64,000 bases of DNA from Immersiella caudata (lineage: Eukaryota > Ascomycota > Sordariomycetes > Sordariales > Lasiosphaeriaceae), in the NCBI GenBank assembly GCA_030512335.1, contig JAULSU010000002.1, forward strand, positions 5,146,001 to 5,210,000. Reading direction: 5' to 3'. The notes below the pieces were generated by a model. It was given only the letters and a program-made list of their open reading frames with translations, made no database searches and was not told the DNA's origin. Below, piece after piece: positions 41,053 through 51,847 of this stretch (the first letter of the stretch is position 1; each line of letters begins with the position of its first letter). The translations under genes were made by a program, and so were the position numbers.

Positions 41053-43266
41053 TCACTCAACACCCTCGGTCAAGACCCTCGTCCAGTCGAACTTCCTCCA
41101 CCTCTTCTTGAACATATCCACCCTCTCATCCGACCTCGTCCACCTTCCCTGCCGCTTGATCACATCCGGCTCACAATCCAACATCCCACCAATGATCTCT
41201 CTTGCAAAGAGATCTCCCTTAGGCCACCTCTCCGAATCCTCCACAATATGTCCCAAGCCCCCATCCAGCGTGAACCAGACATGAAAATACGGCATCTCCT
41301 TTGCAATGCTTCGTCGGAACGCCAACTTCCCAAGACCGTCTCTTGCGCGCTTCCCTGTGTCGATGATTTTCTTGTGCTGAGACCACTCCTCATCGGTAGA
41401 GAGCATCGCTTCACGGAAGAAAGCAGGTGCAGTGTCGCCTAGGTCGTAGGGAATCGGCACGGCAACGAGCGCAGCGTGAAGTCGACGTTGCGGAGCGGCA
41501 GCGTTCTCGTAGAAGATGACTTCGCGGGCTTGGTCGTGGTACATACGGATAAGGCTTTTCATGAAGTTGCGCATTTCTTCCCATTCATCGTCGTCGCATT
41601 CGAGGAGGTTGCTGCGGTGGCTGATGGGGGTGATGACGGCGCCACCTTCGGCACCGGTGAGCTCGGGGTTAGTGGGGAGAGTGAGGTAGACACGGGTAGC
41701 GAGGGAGATGATGGGCGCTAAGGGGAGGTTCTGCGGCGGGGCGCGGTCTTCGTGGTGGCAGAGGGGGCAGGTGTCGAGAGCGCGGTTGAGTTTCTTGTAC
41801 TCGGCCACGGCGACGTTTTTGAGGCTAGCTTCGTTTTTGTGGACACGCTTTGCAAGCTTTTCGGCGTTTTCATCGAGGTATTCGAGGTCGTCGTCGAACT
41901 TCGTGTCTTTCGCGATCCGCTCTGCTAGACGCCTGCCCTCGCCACCGGCCTGGCCACGGGTACGGCGTTCTTCGCGGACCATGTCGTTGATGCTCATGTC
42001 CTCGTTGGCTTCGACCAGGCCGCGCTCAACACCACGTTTGTTGGTGATTGGCTTGACTTCGCCACGAGAGCCAGCCAGCATGCGGCTATGCGACGCATCC
42101 AAAACGACCGCATTACTTGACGCGGTGCCAGATGCGAAGGCAGCCATTGCAGCACTGTATTCCTCCTCGAGCTTAGCAACATCAGGCGCTCTTCGCATCT
42201 TCGCCTTCATTAGCTGAGCGCGCAGGCGGTTGAGAGCTGACTGGTCCAGGGGCACCACCGGCGGCTGGACCACCACTCCCTGCTCTGGTTCTGGTGAAGA
42301 GGATTCGCGTCTCGGCTGTTTCGATCGGGCGTCGGCCATCCTCTCCTCGTACAAATCACCAGAGGGCTTTTCCTTGCCGACGTATCCCTCTCCGTAAACT
42401 TTCCTCCTCTCCATCTCGATCTTCTCCTCCCTCGCATCGTCAAAGTCCTGTAGACTTCCGAACCTTTCCGCGGCAACTTCGTCAACAGACCGACCACTTT
42501 GTTCGGAGATGGTGTAAACCGCTTTGAGCTTCGTCATGCGCCACTGCGATCCCTGGTCGCCGAACTTGTACGCTACCTCCCGTTTCTTGGGCGTAGTATC
42601 CTCGTCCTCCTCCCTGCATCCTCGCTCTGTCTCCACCAAGCCAGAGTTCAATTCCCTCTCGTGGAAGACTCGTTTCGGCTCTTCTTTTGCAGGTGCCGGC
42701 GTCTTCCCCTTGGATCCCCTGTGCACGTAGTCGATATCGATAGCGGATGGAGCCGTCATCCATGAATCTCGCACCAGAGGGGCGTCGTTGGGTGCTGTTT
42801 CTTCATCAGGAAGCGGGTGGCCCTCTTTGGGGTCCGACTTTTTCAGGTATTTGTCCCTTCCGCTGCGCTCCCTATCACGGTCGCCATCGCGTTCCTCCGA
42901 GCGGTCCCGCGACCTGTTTCTTCGTCGGTGCTTCTGCCTTGAGTCTCCCTCAGCATCCTCGTCCTTCGAGTGTCGTGATCGTTTGTGCCGGTGCCCGTCG
43001 TCGTCTGAGTCATGGTCGCGGGACCGATGATGTCTGTCGCGGTCTTTCTCTCTATCTCGACCGCTGCGCCTGTCCCTATCCCTGTCCCTTTCCCGATCTC
43101 GATCCCGGTCTCGATCTCTTTCCTTGTCGCGATGGCGCTCCGAGGATCTGTCGCGACGATGGTGTTTAGATTTTCGCTCTCGACGCTCCTCCTTCTCTCG
43201 TGCCGCGCGCTCCCGCTCGGCCTTCTCAGCAGCGAGAGTTTTTTCGAAATCGTCCAGGCTATCCAT
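41053..43266 (-). CDS. cwf19: Splicing factor Cwf19 (CwfJ family)
   Basis: 737 residues, no intron. Start chosen at MDSLDDFEKTLAAEK (43266); an in-frame ATG at 43365 exists but its leader looks untranslated. An Arg/Asp/Ser/His-rich N-terminus (RD repeats, about 30-150) is followed by acidic/basic linker segments. The CwfJ C-terminal domain 1 starts near 490 (CPLCHHEDRAPP; LPTNPELTGAEGGAVI; HDQAREVIFYENAAAP) and domain 2 near 625 (FHVWFTLDGGLGHIVE; RWRKFDWT at the end). Cwf19 belongs to the late spliceosome and helps intron-lariat turnover. The family has a HIT-like fold. Confidence 0.94.
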   Translation of the reverse strand: MDSLDDFEKTLAAEKAERERAAREKEERRERKSKHHRRDRSSERHRDKERDRDRDRDRERDRDRDRRSGRDREKDRDRHHRSRDHDSDDDGHRHKRSRHSKDEDAEGDSRQKHRRRNRSRDRSEERDGDRDRERSGRDKYLKKSDPKEGHPLPDEETAPNDAPLVRDSWMTAPSAIDIDYVHRGSKGKTPAPAKEEPKRVFHERELNSGLVETERGCREEDEDTTPKKREVAYKFGDQGSQWRMTKLKAVYTISEQSGRSVDEVAAERFGSLQDFDDAREEKIEMERRKVYGEGYVGKEKPSGDLYEERMADARSKQPRRESSSPEPEQGVVVQPPVVPLDQSALNRLRAQLMKAKMRRAPDVAKLEEEYSAAMAAFASGTASSNAVVLDASHSRMLAGSRGEVKPITNKRGVERGLVEANEDMSINDMVREERRTRGQAGGEGRRLAERIAKDTKFDDDLEYLDENAEKLAKRVHKNEASLKNVAVAEYKKLNRALDTCPLCHHEDRAPPQNLPLAPIISLATRVYLTLPTNPELTGAEGGAVITPISHRSNLLECDDDEWEEMRNFMKSLIRMYHDQAREVIFYENAAAPQRRLHAALVAVPIPYDLGDTAPAFFREAMLSTDEEWSQHKKIIDTGKRARDGLGKLAFRRSIAKEMPYFHVWFTLDGGLGHIVEDSERWPKGDLFAREIIGGMLDCEPDVIKRQGRWTRSDERVDMFKKRWRKFDWTRVLTEGVE

Positions 43267-44176
43267 CGCAAGTTGCTTGATGTCTGCTGGTGCTTGACAG
43301 CACTGTAGCGCTCGTCGATTGGAGAGACAGTTGTGGTGTGACGTATGGCCAATTAGCCAGCTCATGGCGATAAGATAAGAGCTTGAGCTGTGGGTCTGGG
43401 GGCGTGGATCTGGGGTTTTGGAGTGGGTCCCACTTCCTGAACATCACATCAACACCCGCTTGTGAGACATTCAGAGCGAGAGAAACCAAAAGATAAACTC
43501 GAATATGCTGATAATTTTCATTTCGAGATCCCTTCGAGCTGTAGCTTACGGAAGTGTCTTCCCATAAAAGAAGAGTGCGAGACCAGCGTTCAACCCACCC
43601 AGTACAGGTGGGTGGCATCACAGGCAGTTCTCGATACAACAACATCAGCCAGGAACCAGAACAATAATATAAAAAATAATTAAAATTAAAATTAAAATAA
43701 AAAAGAGGAAAAAATTGATGGCACAGTGGTTTGAATTGGAGGCCGAGGTTAGCTCTATGGGAGCTTTTGAGCCGGGAGAAATACGTCCCACCATGCTGCA
43801 CAGGCTCCCAACCCCCAGATCCACTGCGCCATCGTGCCAATGAACTGACGATGGAAGCATCACTTGGCCATGCCCATATACCTCTGGTGGAGGTTCACAC
43901 CTCACATCTATGGGGCTACCCCATTAAATACGTACCTAGCTAGCTCCGCACTGGGCTGCTGTCTTCGTTTCATTCTAAATGTCGACCTTGATTGATTCAT
44001 TTGACTCTCTCCACGCCATTGCAACCACAGGATCTTTGATTTCGCTCATGATCTCAACACTGACACACGCAATTGGGAACCACAATAGGTACCGTTTCGG
44101 TACGAACACTCCCAGGCATGACTCTAAATCTCCGAAATCCTACTCAGCCATCTCCCTAGCTCGCCCAAACGCAAAT
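43267..44176. other. Gene-free region with AT-rich tract and foldback element
   Basis: 910 bp. Includes an A/T-only stretch (about 43665-43700) and a 117-bp inverted-repeat element listed separately. No gene is supported. Confidence 0.5.
43717..43833. mobile_element. Small foldback (MITE-like) element
   Basis: 13-bp terminal inverted repeats GATGGCACAGTGG and CCACTGCGCCATC pair at 12 of 13 positions; an inner GGGAGC/GCTCCC pair allows further folding. Both ends resemble a tRNA A-box (TGGCNNAGTGG). There is no open reading frame and no clear target-site duplication. An A-rich tract precedes it. A MITE remnant or RNA polymerase III-type repeat are both possible. Confidence 0.4.
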
Positions 44177-44776
44177 TCAACCCTGCGCCGGAAACAAACC
44201 ACCAATCTCCCTCAGTCGATCCCACTTCTTTGAGATCGCCACATCCGGTGCTTCTGCCATCTTTCTAGCAAGCTCCCTCAAATCCGTGCGCAGAGCAACC
44301 CACAGCATCGCAACGCGCTTGTCCCTCTCCTTCTTCGCCTTCAGAAACCCCTCCGCAAAGTCCTCCTCGCTCAGCATGGCGTAAACCATGAGAGCCTTTT
44401 CCCCATCCGAAATCTCCCTCAACTCGACTCACTCATCTAGGTAGTTGTTGCAGAAGCTCAGGGCTTGCTCCGAAGCGTCGGAGATTTGGCCGCCGCGCAT
44501 ACCGAAGTCGTGGCATGCGGCGATGACATCTTCGACGAGATCCTCTTGGGTGAGGAGGTGCTCCATAACATCGCTGGTCCTCCCGTGGATACTCCTGAGG
44601 TCGCCCTCAGATTGGAGACAGGACTGAACAAGGAGGCGGAGGTTGTGGTATGTGTTGGGTTCTCCGCGGAGGGTGGTGCTGAAGAGTATGTCTGAGATGG
44701 GGATGAACCGGTGGAGGATTGCATTGGTGGTGTGGTAGTCATCTTCCAGGCCATCGTAGGATTCGTGAAAAGCCAT
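44177..44776 (-). pseudogene. Unrecognised protein gene interrupted by an in-frame TGA
   Basis: From ATG 44776, 115 codons run to TGA at 44428-44426, then the same frame continues open for 83 more codons to TGA at 44177. Both parts look coding: the first has DILFSTTLRGEPNTYHNLRL, the second LREISDGEKALMVYAMLSEE and a basic helix. The stop is one C-to-T change from CGA (Arg). The GTGAGT overlapping the stop could be a donor for a 63-nt in-frame intron ending CTGAG, but the branch site would be too close to the acceptor. A nonsense mutation, a short functional 115-residue protein, or stop readthrough remain open. Family unknown, no TM or signal. Confidence 0.45.
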
Positions 44777-47401
44777 GGTTGGTGTGTTGCGGTAGGTGGG
44801 GTAACTGACCCGGGATGTGTCTGGTTGTCGTCATTGACAGGTAGGTTGTTTGGTCGGAAGGTGAGCAAAAAAAACCTAGATAGCTTATGGCATATATAGG
44901 GGAACTTGATGGAGGCTTTAGAGGGCAGAGGTTGAGCCCTGGGTCTCAGTTATTGTTCTGGCGAGCATTCACATTGTAAGGCCGATTTGAAGAGACAGTT
45001 TTATATGCCCTCCTGATCGGTGTGTGACTGCACGCTGCTTTGGCAATGGTGTGATTCACCATGCCACATTCGGGATCGGACCCGTTGCTAGTAGGGATGG
45101 AATCGACAAGTGAGCTCAACTTGTCACCAAACGGTGTGAGAATTTCATGTCTGTTCGGATGAAGAGGGAAAGCAAAGCGACCACGGAAGCCCCGAAACTC
45201 ACTGAATGATGCTCCAGAGAAGAGTCTGGCAAGGTACGCGCTCTTCTCTTTAACCTCGCTGATGGCCATAATACTATTGTGCCAAAACCACGGGAAGACA
45301 AACGCTATTTAACATTCAGCATAATCACTCTTCACCATGGAACACAAGCAGCATTTATCAACACAAACACCAATGTCCAGTGTTGTAAAACAAGGGTCAC
45401 AAAGCTTTAGCATGCGTGCAGTAAGTCACTGTCTGCTGTAAGTTGTAGGAAAAATATCCATGCCTGTTGAGGCCAACTGCGTTGTAATGCTGTTGAGCCG
45501 GTTCTTGGAGAGCAGAGAACATAGCTGACATCACCGGAAGGCACTTTAGATATGTGAGGATTTTTTGCGAGCTGAGCTCAGTTAAAGGTTCAGGAGAGAA
45601 ATGGGGAAAGGAGAGACATGGTCACCACTCGCTGGCGCCAAATAGAGTCCACCTCTGGAGTGAGGACAAACAAAATTTGGGTACAGTCTGCCAAAAGCTT
45701 GACCTTGACCATCGGACACTAGTCCCGGGCCTGACCACCCGCTATCAAGCTTGCTGCAGGTTGTGGCGTCTCCCTTTGCTAGACCTAACGGAATAAAACA
45801 CGCCGCCAATGTCCCAAATATGAACGTCAGGTAAAGTGGGACGTGCAGGTGGATATAAACTCAAGCCACCAAACAGGCGCTGCGAGGCTGAGGCTCAAAC
45901 CCCAACAAGCGCGCGTGGCGGAGCAGAGCGGATAGAGCCGTCTCCGGCGCCTAGCCACGAGCTAAGAAGGTCGGGCCGGCGGAGGGGTTCAGAGCCGATG
46001 GCTGGTGGATGTCAGACCGGGCTGGGTTTCCGGGTTGTGAGAAAGTGGGATTGACCTAGATCGAAATGAGGTTGAAATCGCAGTTGGCATGTCAACAGAG
46101 GTTGAGAAGGTGGCCCCCTCTCGTGTTCTCCCAATCACAGCGATGCAAGTGGGATGCTTGTGCAGCCCATCACCCCAAGTAGACGTCACTTGGCCAGCAT
46201 ATGAGCTCCACGGTAATAGGCTCCGGTACTGCGGTGTGGTGTGGGCGTGTTAGCAGATTGCAGCGGGTGTGTTGGTATCGTCTGTCTCCGTTCGGGCCGC
46301 CGACTGATCAGGCCGCAACACTAGCAGTTCAGGGTACCCAGTTCTGCGACGATTGCGACCACTCCCGTGTCCCCTCCAAAACTAGCACACCCTGTTCACT
46401 GGTTCCCCTCCTGATCGCACGGACAAGAAGACTCGACAACAACTTGAAGCCAAGGTGACGTCAGATTGGACACAGAAAGACGTCCCATTTCATTTGGAGT
46501 TTGCGATTCCACATTCCCCAGAGACTGCGCCGCCGATAAGCCCGCCTCGGACAGACAAGATTTGCGGGGCCGCCCTTCCGCCTGCCAGCTGTTCCATCCC
46601 TCCCACGTTTCTGATTGATGTCTTACGGCGTTCTTGCTCAGCAACTGTCGTCGGAGGATTTTAGAAACACGGCATCCAGTGCCAAAATATCTGCCACCAC
46701 CAAGCAATCCCGGCCTTTGTCACCGCTTAGGCAAGGGCCGTGTGTTCGTTTTGGGCGCCGATGCTCTTCCATTGCACGCCAAGCAATTAATTCTGTCTCC
46801 AATTCGAGCTCGCTACTTTTATTTGTGTAGTGCCGTGCAGGTCGTGCAGTAGATGGATTTCGCGCCGTCGCTGCAGCGGGTGGGTGGCGCTGACAGGCTT
46901 TGGCTAAACATAGCCACCCCTTCCATGACGCGGCGGGAGTGGCTTTCCAGGGGAGCTTCTCTAAGCCCAAAATCAGCATTCTAACCAAACCTCGTTGCGG
47001 TACCTACCGGGCGCCGCCAGATCCTAGGGTTAGCCATGCACCGACCGCGTTCCCCGGGATTGTGCCGCAGTTGCGGAAATCCCTCGCTCCTGAGACAGTG
47101 ACACATTCATGCGAGTCTGGTCCGCGAGCGCTGCCTGCTTCACTGTTGGGATGAGATCGTCCTTGGCAGGGTTAACTGGTTTCTGGCCGTTAGAGGGTAT
47201 GAGATCCGAATGTAATAAACTGAAATTCCTCGTATTAAATACCCAATCGTCGCGCCCGAAACGCCCTTTGTGCTTCGGTATTTGTACGCCGTCATTAACC
47301 CGTCTAGAACAGATTGCAACCATCTCGACATACAAGACCCCAGGGTATAACCAGATCATCATATTTCCGTAGCAGGAAGCTTCATTGTGCGAATAGATAC
47401 T
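44777..47401. other. Long gene-free region (2.6 kb)
   Basis: Only short ORFs. One 107-codon minus ORF from ATG 45269 (MAISEVKEKSAYLARL) has plausible composition but no motif or context. I see no repeats or RNA genes that hold up. Confidence 0.45.
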
Positions 47402-48754
47402 TCAACCGCGCTGTTGCATGTAATGGTATCTCTGTGTCAGCTGACCATGCCCATACTGAGCCTGTGTCGTAGGCCTCACCTTGGCATAGTCGGCTGGGTT
47501 GTACGGAGGGTAGTGCGAGGGGTGCGGAATTCGGGGGTCGAGTTTCCTCAATGCCTCCTCTCGGTGCTCCTCGGTCGTCTCTTTGTGTGGTGAGAGCTGC
47601 GAAGAGAAATTCTTTTCCAAGCCCGGCGATTGGTAGCCCCCGCCCGTTCCAACTGACGACATTGATGTCGGACGGGACCCGGCTTGCGACCACTGACCTG
47701 ACTGTGACGGGTCAGGGCTGGGCTGATACTGTGATTGTGTCGTCGAGTAGTTCGAGTCCCGGTAAGTCGCTGAGTCACGCCCGCTGTGTTGCTGTGGTGC
47801 TGGTTTCGGCGGCTGAGCGTTGGTGCTATTGGCGTAGGTAAAGTCTCCAGGCATCTCGGCGGCGAAGTGGTTTTGCGGGTGCACCTCGGCAGCTGGCATC
47901 TCGAAGGCGGTTGGTTGTGTCTGCTGTGTCTGAACAGGTTGGCCGTACCCGTAGGCGGCGGCCTGACTGCCAGACGTGTAGCCGGGCGAGTTGGGCCTGT
48001 AGCCATGCTTGTTGATGCTCGTCGAATTTGGTCGCGGAATCTGGTATGGGAGGCTTGGCGAGGCCGACCCAGGTGGCGGTGTGCCGGCTTGCGATGGTGA
48101 GTGCCGAAGGTTCAACGGCGACGGCACCGGCGAGCGGATTGTGTTCCTGCGATCGGCAGGGTTCACAGTCTTGAGCTTTCCGTCCTGAATCATGGCCGAC
48201 AGCACTCCGGCGTCCAGCAGCTCAGCCTTCTTGATGATACGCTGCACCATCTCACCGCCCGCCTTCTTAAGTTGCGATTTGACGAAGCCTATGACCGTCA
48301 TGTTGCACTTGATCTCAATGTCCTCTCTCAAGTACAGACCATCCGACGGCACGCCCAAAGCCTTCAGTCCGATCTCCGGCACCTCCGGCGGCTCGAATCC
48401 TGGCTGGTTGCCCGCAATGCGGTAGGTATTGCGGAGATCCACATTCATCGGAGCGTAGATGTGCGTTTGCAAGCCCCACGGCATGTCGTGAAAGCAGCCG
48501 TTGAACTTGATGATGGAGGCACCCATCTTGCCAATACCGGGCATAAAGGTTATTCGCTCCGTGATCTCATACCAGGTCGAGTAGTACTCGTCTGTCTCGG
48601 CATTCTGCGGAGCCGCAATCGGCTTGTGTTCGAGGACGAGCGGGTTGAGCGTGATGACTTCGGAATGCGAATGGAGAATGTCGATGGCCAGCTGCCGGGG
48701 GATGAAGCCCGGAATCGGCGTGATCACCGTGAAGGACTCTTTTTTCCGCAACAT
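47402..48754 (-). CDS. DUF7053 domain protein
   Basis: 450 residues starting at MLRKKESFTVITPIPGF (48754). The first 200 residues match the fungal DUF7053 region (ITPIPGFIPRQLAIDILHSH, YSTWYEITERI, GCFHDMPWGLQTHIYAP, GLYLREDIEIKCNM), a probable START-like lipid-binding or beta-rich fold. The remainder is disordered, rich in Ser/Pro/Gln (YGQPVQTQQTQPT). It is presumably soluble or membrane-associated; its role is unknown. Near the end an in-frame 48-nt GTGAGG...CTGACACAG segment could be an optional intron, giving a DYAK|RYHYMQQ ending. The frame is open either way. Confidence 0.85.
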   Translation of the reverse strand: MLRKKESFTVITPIPGFIPRQLAIDILHSHSEVITLNPLVLEHKPIAAPQNAETDEYYSTWYEITERITFMPGIGKMGASIIKFNGCFHDMPWGLQTHIYAPMNVDLRNTYRIAGNQPGFEPPEVPEIGLKALGVPSDGLYLREDIEIKCNMTVIGFVKSQLKKAGGEMVQRIIKKAELLDAGVLSAMIQDGKLKTVNPADRRNTIRSPVPSPLNLRHSPSQAGTPPPGSASPSLPYQIPRPNSTSINKHGYRPNSPGYTSGSQAAAYGYGQPVQTQQTQPTAFEMPAAEVHPQNHFAAEMPGDFTYANSTNAQPPKPAPQQHSGRDSATYRDSNYSTTQSQYQPSPDPSQSGQWSQAGSRPTSMSSVGTGGGYQSPGLEKNFSSQLSPHKETTEEHREEALRKLDPRIPHPSHYPPYNPADYAKVRPTTQAQYGHGQLTQRYHYMQQRG

Positions 48755-49971
48755 GGCGTGCGACTGTCCTTGGTTGGATTCCTGTAGGTAGCTTCGAGGT
48801 CGCGATACGCGCAATATGACTTTGCGGCGCAAAGTGGAGGCCGCAACGAGGACAAACACTCGGGAGCGTATGCGATGAGGGCGCAGCCGAACAAAGCGGA
48901 AGGGCAGGGCGACAACGTGGCACTTTTGGTTGTTATCTCCTTGGTAAAAGAGGAGAAAGAAAATGCGAAAGGCTGTTGGCACCCATTTCGGGGGGGAGTT
49001 GGGGGGTAAATGAGCAGGGGCTGGGTCGTCACCCCCTCGCGCCTGCACTTGCAGCAGCGGGGGAGGGAGGTCGTTGGGAGTGGCTGAAGCTCACACCCTC
49101 CAGCTCTGGTGGCCACGCAGGCCCAGGCGTTCTATTGGGCCCGAGAACTGGCCGCCCCGCCAAGATCTCGGCGAGCCATCTTCCCGCACCCCAAGCTGAT
49201 GACGTGAGAAGTCGAGAGTGGGATTCCATTTGGTATCAGAGAGTAGAACACTCTAGAGGGTCGCAATGAGGGCCTATCCGGTCGCCACCACCCCCCGAAA
49301 GCAGCTGTACGCATATATCTAGAGTATCAATCCCGCTGGTACCAGTTTGTTGCAGCTGGTGCGCGATCCCCCTTGCTGGGCGTAAGCTACATGTGTTGAG
49401 CGAGGACACCCTTCGCGGCGGCATGGATGAGATGGCTGGTGACGAGACATGCGTCCGCTCCAGCAGGAATGCAACCCCACACACCACTTGTTAGGCCCTG
49501 GAGCGGCCGTCCTGTGTCTGGGCACCCAAGCACTAATAGCTAACCTCTTGCCCGAACCATGCATTTCTGGCTATCTCGCAGCTGGCTGAAAATCCGTATT
49601 TGGACTCGTAGTGCAGGAATATTGACGCTCGTGTATGCAATCGCAACTGGATGGGATATTTGGTAGGAATTCGGCGTTGATGCCATTGTCAATGTGAACA
49701 GCGCTGATTTTTTGTCGAGGAATTCAGGTTTCCCGCGTTCGGAGACGAAATCAGCCCTGCGAGGCAGATGGAATTCTGGGAGTTTGGTAGTGGGGCCTGG
49801 TTCTCGCCCCGCACCCCAGGGTGGACTGAAGTCGTCGCAACCCCGCCATCATCCTTGATTTTCTGAGCCATCCCCGTTGACCTGGCGCTCTCTTTGGACC
49901 CGAACTTACGATTCACGCTTTCTTGCAATATCGCAGCCGGCCCCGCGCGGCTCCAGAGAAACCACGTACTA
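48755..49971. other. Divergent intergenic region
   Basis: 1.2 kb between the DUF7053 gene and gpn1. ORFs here lack motifs. The 5' leaders of both genes must lie here. Nothing else is recognised. Confidence 0.5.
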
Positions 49972-51220
49972 ATGGCGTCTACCTCGGCGCCGTCAACCAG
50001 CCAAGATGGCCAGCCGTCTCAGCCCGTCGCTATTGTGTGCGTCGGCATGGCAGGTTTGTAGATCTCCATTTCAGCCTCCTGTGTCAAGTTCGAGTGGCTG
50101 ACCGCCCAACGCAGGGTCCGGCAAGACAACGTTCATGCAGCAGATCAATGCTCACCTACACCGGCAGAAGGAGCCGCCCTATGTGATCAATCTAGATCCG
50201 GCCGTGATCCACTCGCCGTTCGAAAGCAACATCGACATTCGCGATTCGGTGAACTACAAGGAGGTGATGAAGCAGTATAACTTGGGTCCAAATGGCGGCA
50301 TCTTGACATCCCTAAATCTGTTCGCGACCAAGATCGACCAGGTTCTGGGCCTCTTGGAGAAGCGGGCGGCCCCAGATCCGGCGACTCCGGATCGCAAGCC
50401 CATCAAGAATATCCTCGTTGACACGCCGGGTCAGATCGAAGTCTTTGTCTGGTCTGCGTCAGGAGCCATTCTTCTCGAGTCTCTGGCTTCGTCGTTTCCG
50501 ACTGTGATCGCGTACATTATCGACACGCCGCGCACCAGCTCGACGTCAACATTCATGAGTAACATGCTCTATGCATGCAGTATTCTGTACAAGACAAAGT
50601 TGCCGATGATTCTGGTCTTTAACAAGACAGATGTGAAGGATGCATCATTTGCCAAGGAGTGGATGACAGATTACGATGCCTTCCAGGCCGCCCTCGCTGA
50701 GGACGAAAGTAACAATGCGTTTGGCGGCATGGAGGGAGGCGATGGGATGGGTGCCGGGAGTGGCTATATGGGAAGCTTGCTCAACAGTATGAGCTTGATG
50801 CTGGAGGAGTTCTATGCGCATCTGAGTATGGTTGGAGTCAGCTCGCTCTATGGCACCGGAATCGATGAGTTCTTCCAGGCCGTTCAGGAGAAGGCGGAAG
50901 AGTTCAAGAGAGATTACCAGCCGGAACTTGAGAGGCGGCGGGAGGAAAGAGAAGAGAGCAAGAAGAAGGCGAGAGAAAAGGAGCTCGAGAAGATGATGAA
51001 GGGAATGTCAATGGCCACCGGCGGGGAGGGACCGAAAGTAGGCGACATCAAGGATGATGAGGCCGAGCCCAGCGAGAGCAGCGACGAAGACGACGATGAT
51101 ATTGACGAGGATAACGACGAAGAAGGCCTGCAAGCCAGATACGAAGCGGCCATGCAGGAGGAAAGAGATTCTACGGGGGCAGATGCTAGCTTCGCCAAAT
51201 ACCTCTACACCCAGAAGTGA
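49972..51220 (+). CDS. gpn1: GPN-loop GTPase 1 (Npa3/XAB1)
   Basis: 395 residues, two exons (49972-50053, 50115-51220) with a 61-nt intron (GTTTGT donor, CTGACC branch, CGCAG acceptor) that splits the P-loop. Motifs: Walker A GMAGSGKTT (about 25-33), LDPAVIHSPFESNIDIRD, GPN loop GPNGGILTSLNLF (about 84), DTPGQIEVF, and NKTD in VFNKTDV (about 197). The C-terminal third is a charged helix followed by an acidic tail (SESSDEDDDDIDED) and ends YLYTQK. Gpn1 assembles RNA polymerase II in the cytoplasm and drives its nuclear import. Its convergent neighbour encodes polymerase subunit Rpb12. Confidence 0.96.
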
Positions 51221-51545
51221 TGTTGGGTAGAGTGGGGTTGGAGGATACTTTTGGCTTGTTGGGCTGGATTCATCAGCATATCTGGAGGCGTTTGAGATAC
51301 TATACCATTGCAGGAGTCACCAGGAAATAAAACGCATGACCAAAAGCCGTCCATTCCCATTTCCCCAAACGCCGTATCGTGACCGATGCTCTACTAACAT
51401 GCTACCCGCATCATAGACGTCTCGGACTTCCCGTCCACATCCGTCGCATCGTAGTTGGAATCCCGAGAGCAAAGACTCGCTCATGTTCCCTCAGTAGGCG
51501 TTGTGTTGTGTTTCTCGAGATGCCGCAAAACTCCACCCAGATCCG
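51221..51545. other. Short convergent 3' interval
   Basis: 325 bp between gpn1 and rpb12. Only 3' UTR sequence is expected and no other feature is seen. Confidence 0.55.
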
Positions 51546-51847
51546 CTACCGCGCCTCGAACTGCACCATTCTGGTCCCAGAGTCAGACAGCTGCCTCCCA
51601 AGGTACGTAGGACATACGGATGCGCTGCAACACACCTCTTGGTTCTTTCCTTATAGAGAACGCGCGCGCCGCACTTCTGGCAACGGATGGGGGCTCCCTT
51701 CTCGAGGGGTACTCGGACTGCGCAGTCGCCACACGTGTAGTACATCACAGTCCCGACGCTATCAGCTGCGTACTCACGGCCGCTGGAGCCGCCAGCGCCG
51801 AAGGTCTGCTGGGAGCCCGTGGGGATGGTGTATTGCTCGCGAGACAT
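51546..51847 (-). CDS. rpb12: RNA polymerases I, II and III subunit Rpb12 (ABC10-alpha)
   Basis: 78 residues in two exons (51847-51636, 51570-51546). The 65-nt intron (GTGTGT donor, CTGAC branch, GACCAG acceptor) splits an Arg codon; the 25-nt last exon supplies MVQFEAR, the family C-terminus. A zinc ribbon has cysteines 39, 42, 56 and 59 (YTCGDC, IRCQKCG), then RVLYKERTKR. This small subunit is common to all three nuclear RNA polymerases. A 35-codon in-frame extension upstream of this ATG is probably 5' UTR. Without the last exon the gene looks like a longer, wrong ORF. Confidence 0.95.

Noticed and set aside
44426..44428. Selenocysteine or peroxisomal-type UGA readthrough
   Set aside because: Ascomycete fungi lack selenocysteine insertion, and the base context TGA-GTC is not the known UGA-CUA readthrough signal. 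Simple mutation is more likely.
44946..45269. 107-codon minus ORF as a gene
   Set aside because: Has an ATG and fair composition but no motif, intron or conserved context. Left as unproven.
45912..45997. Possible tRNA or SINE (TGGCGGAGC A-box-like and GGTTCAGAGCC B-box-like)
   Set aside because: I could not fold an acceptor stem or anticodon arm, and the B-box matches poorly.
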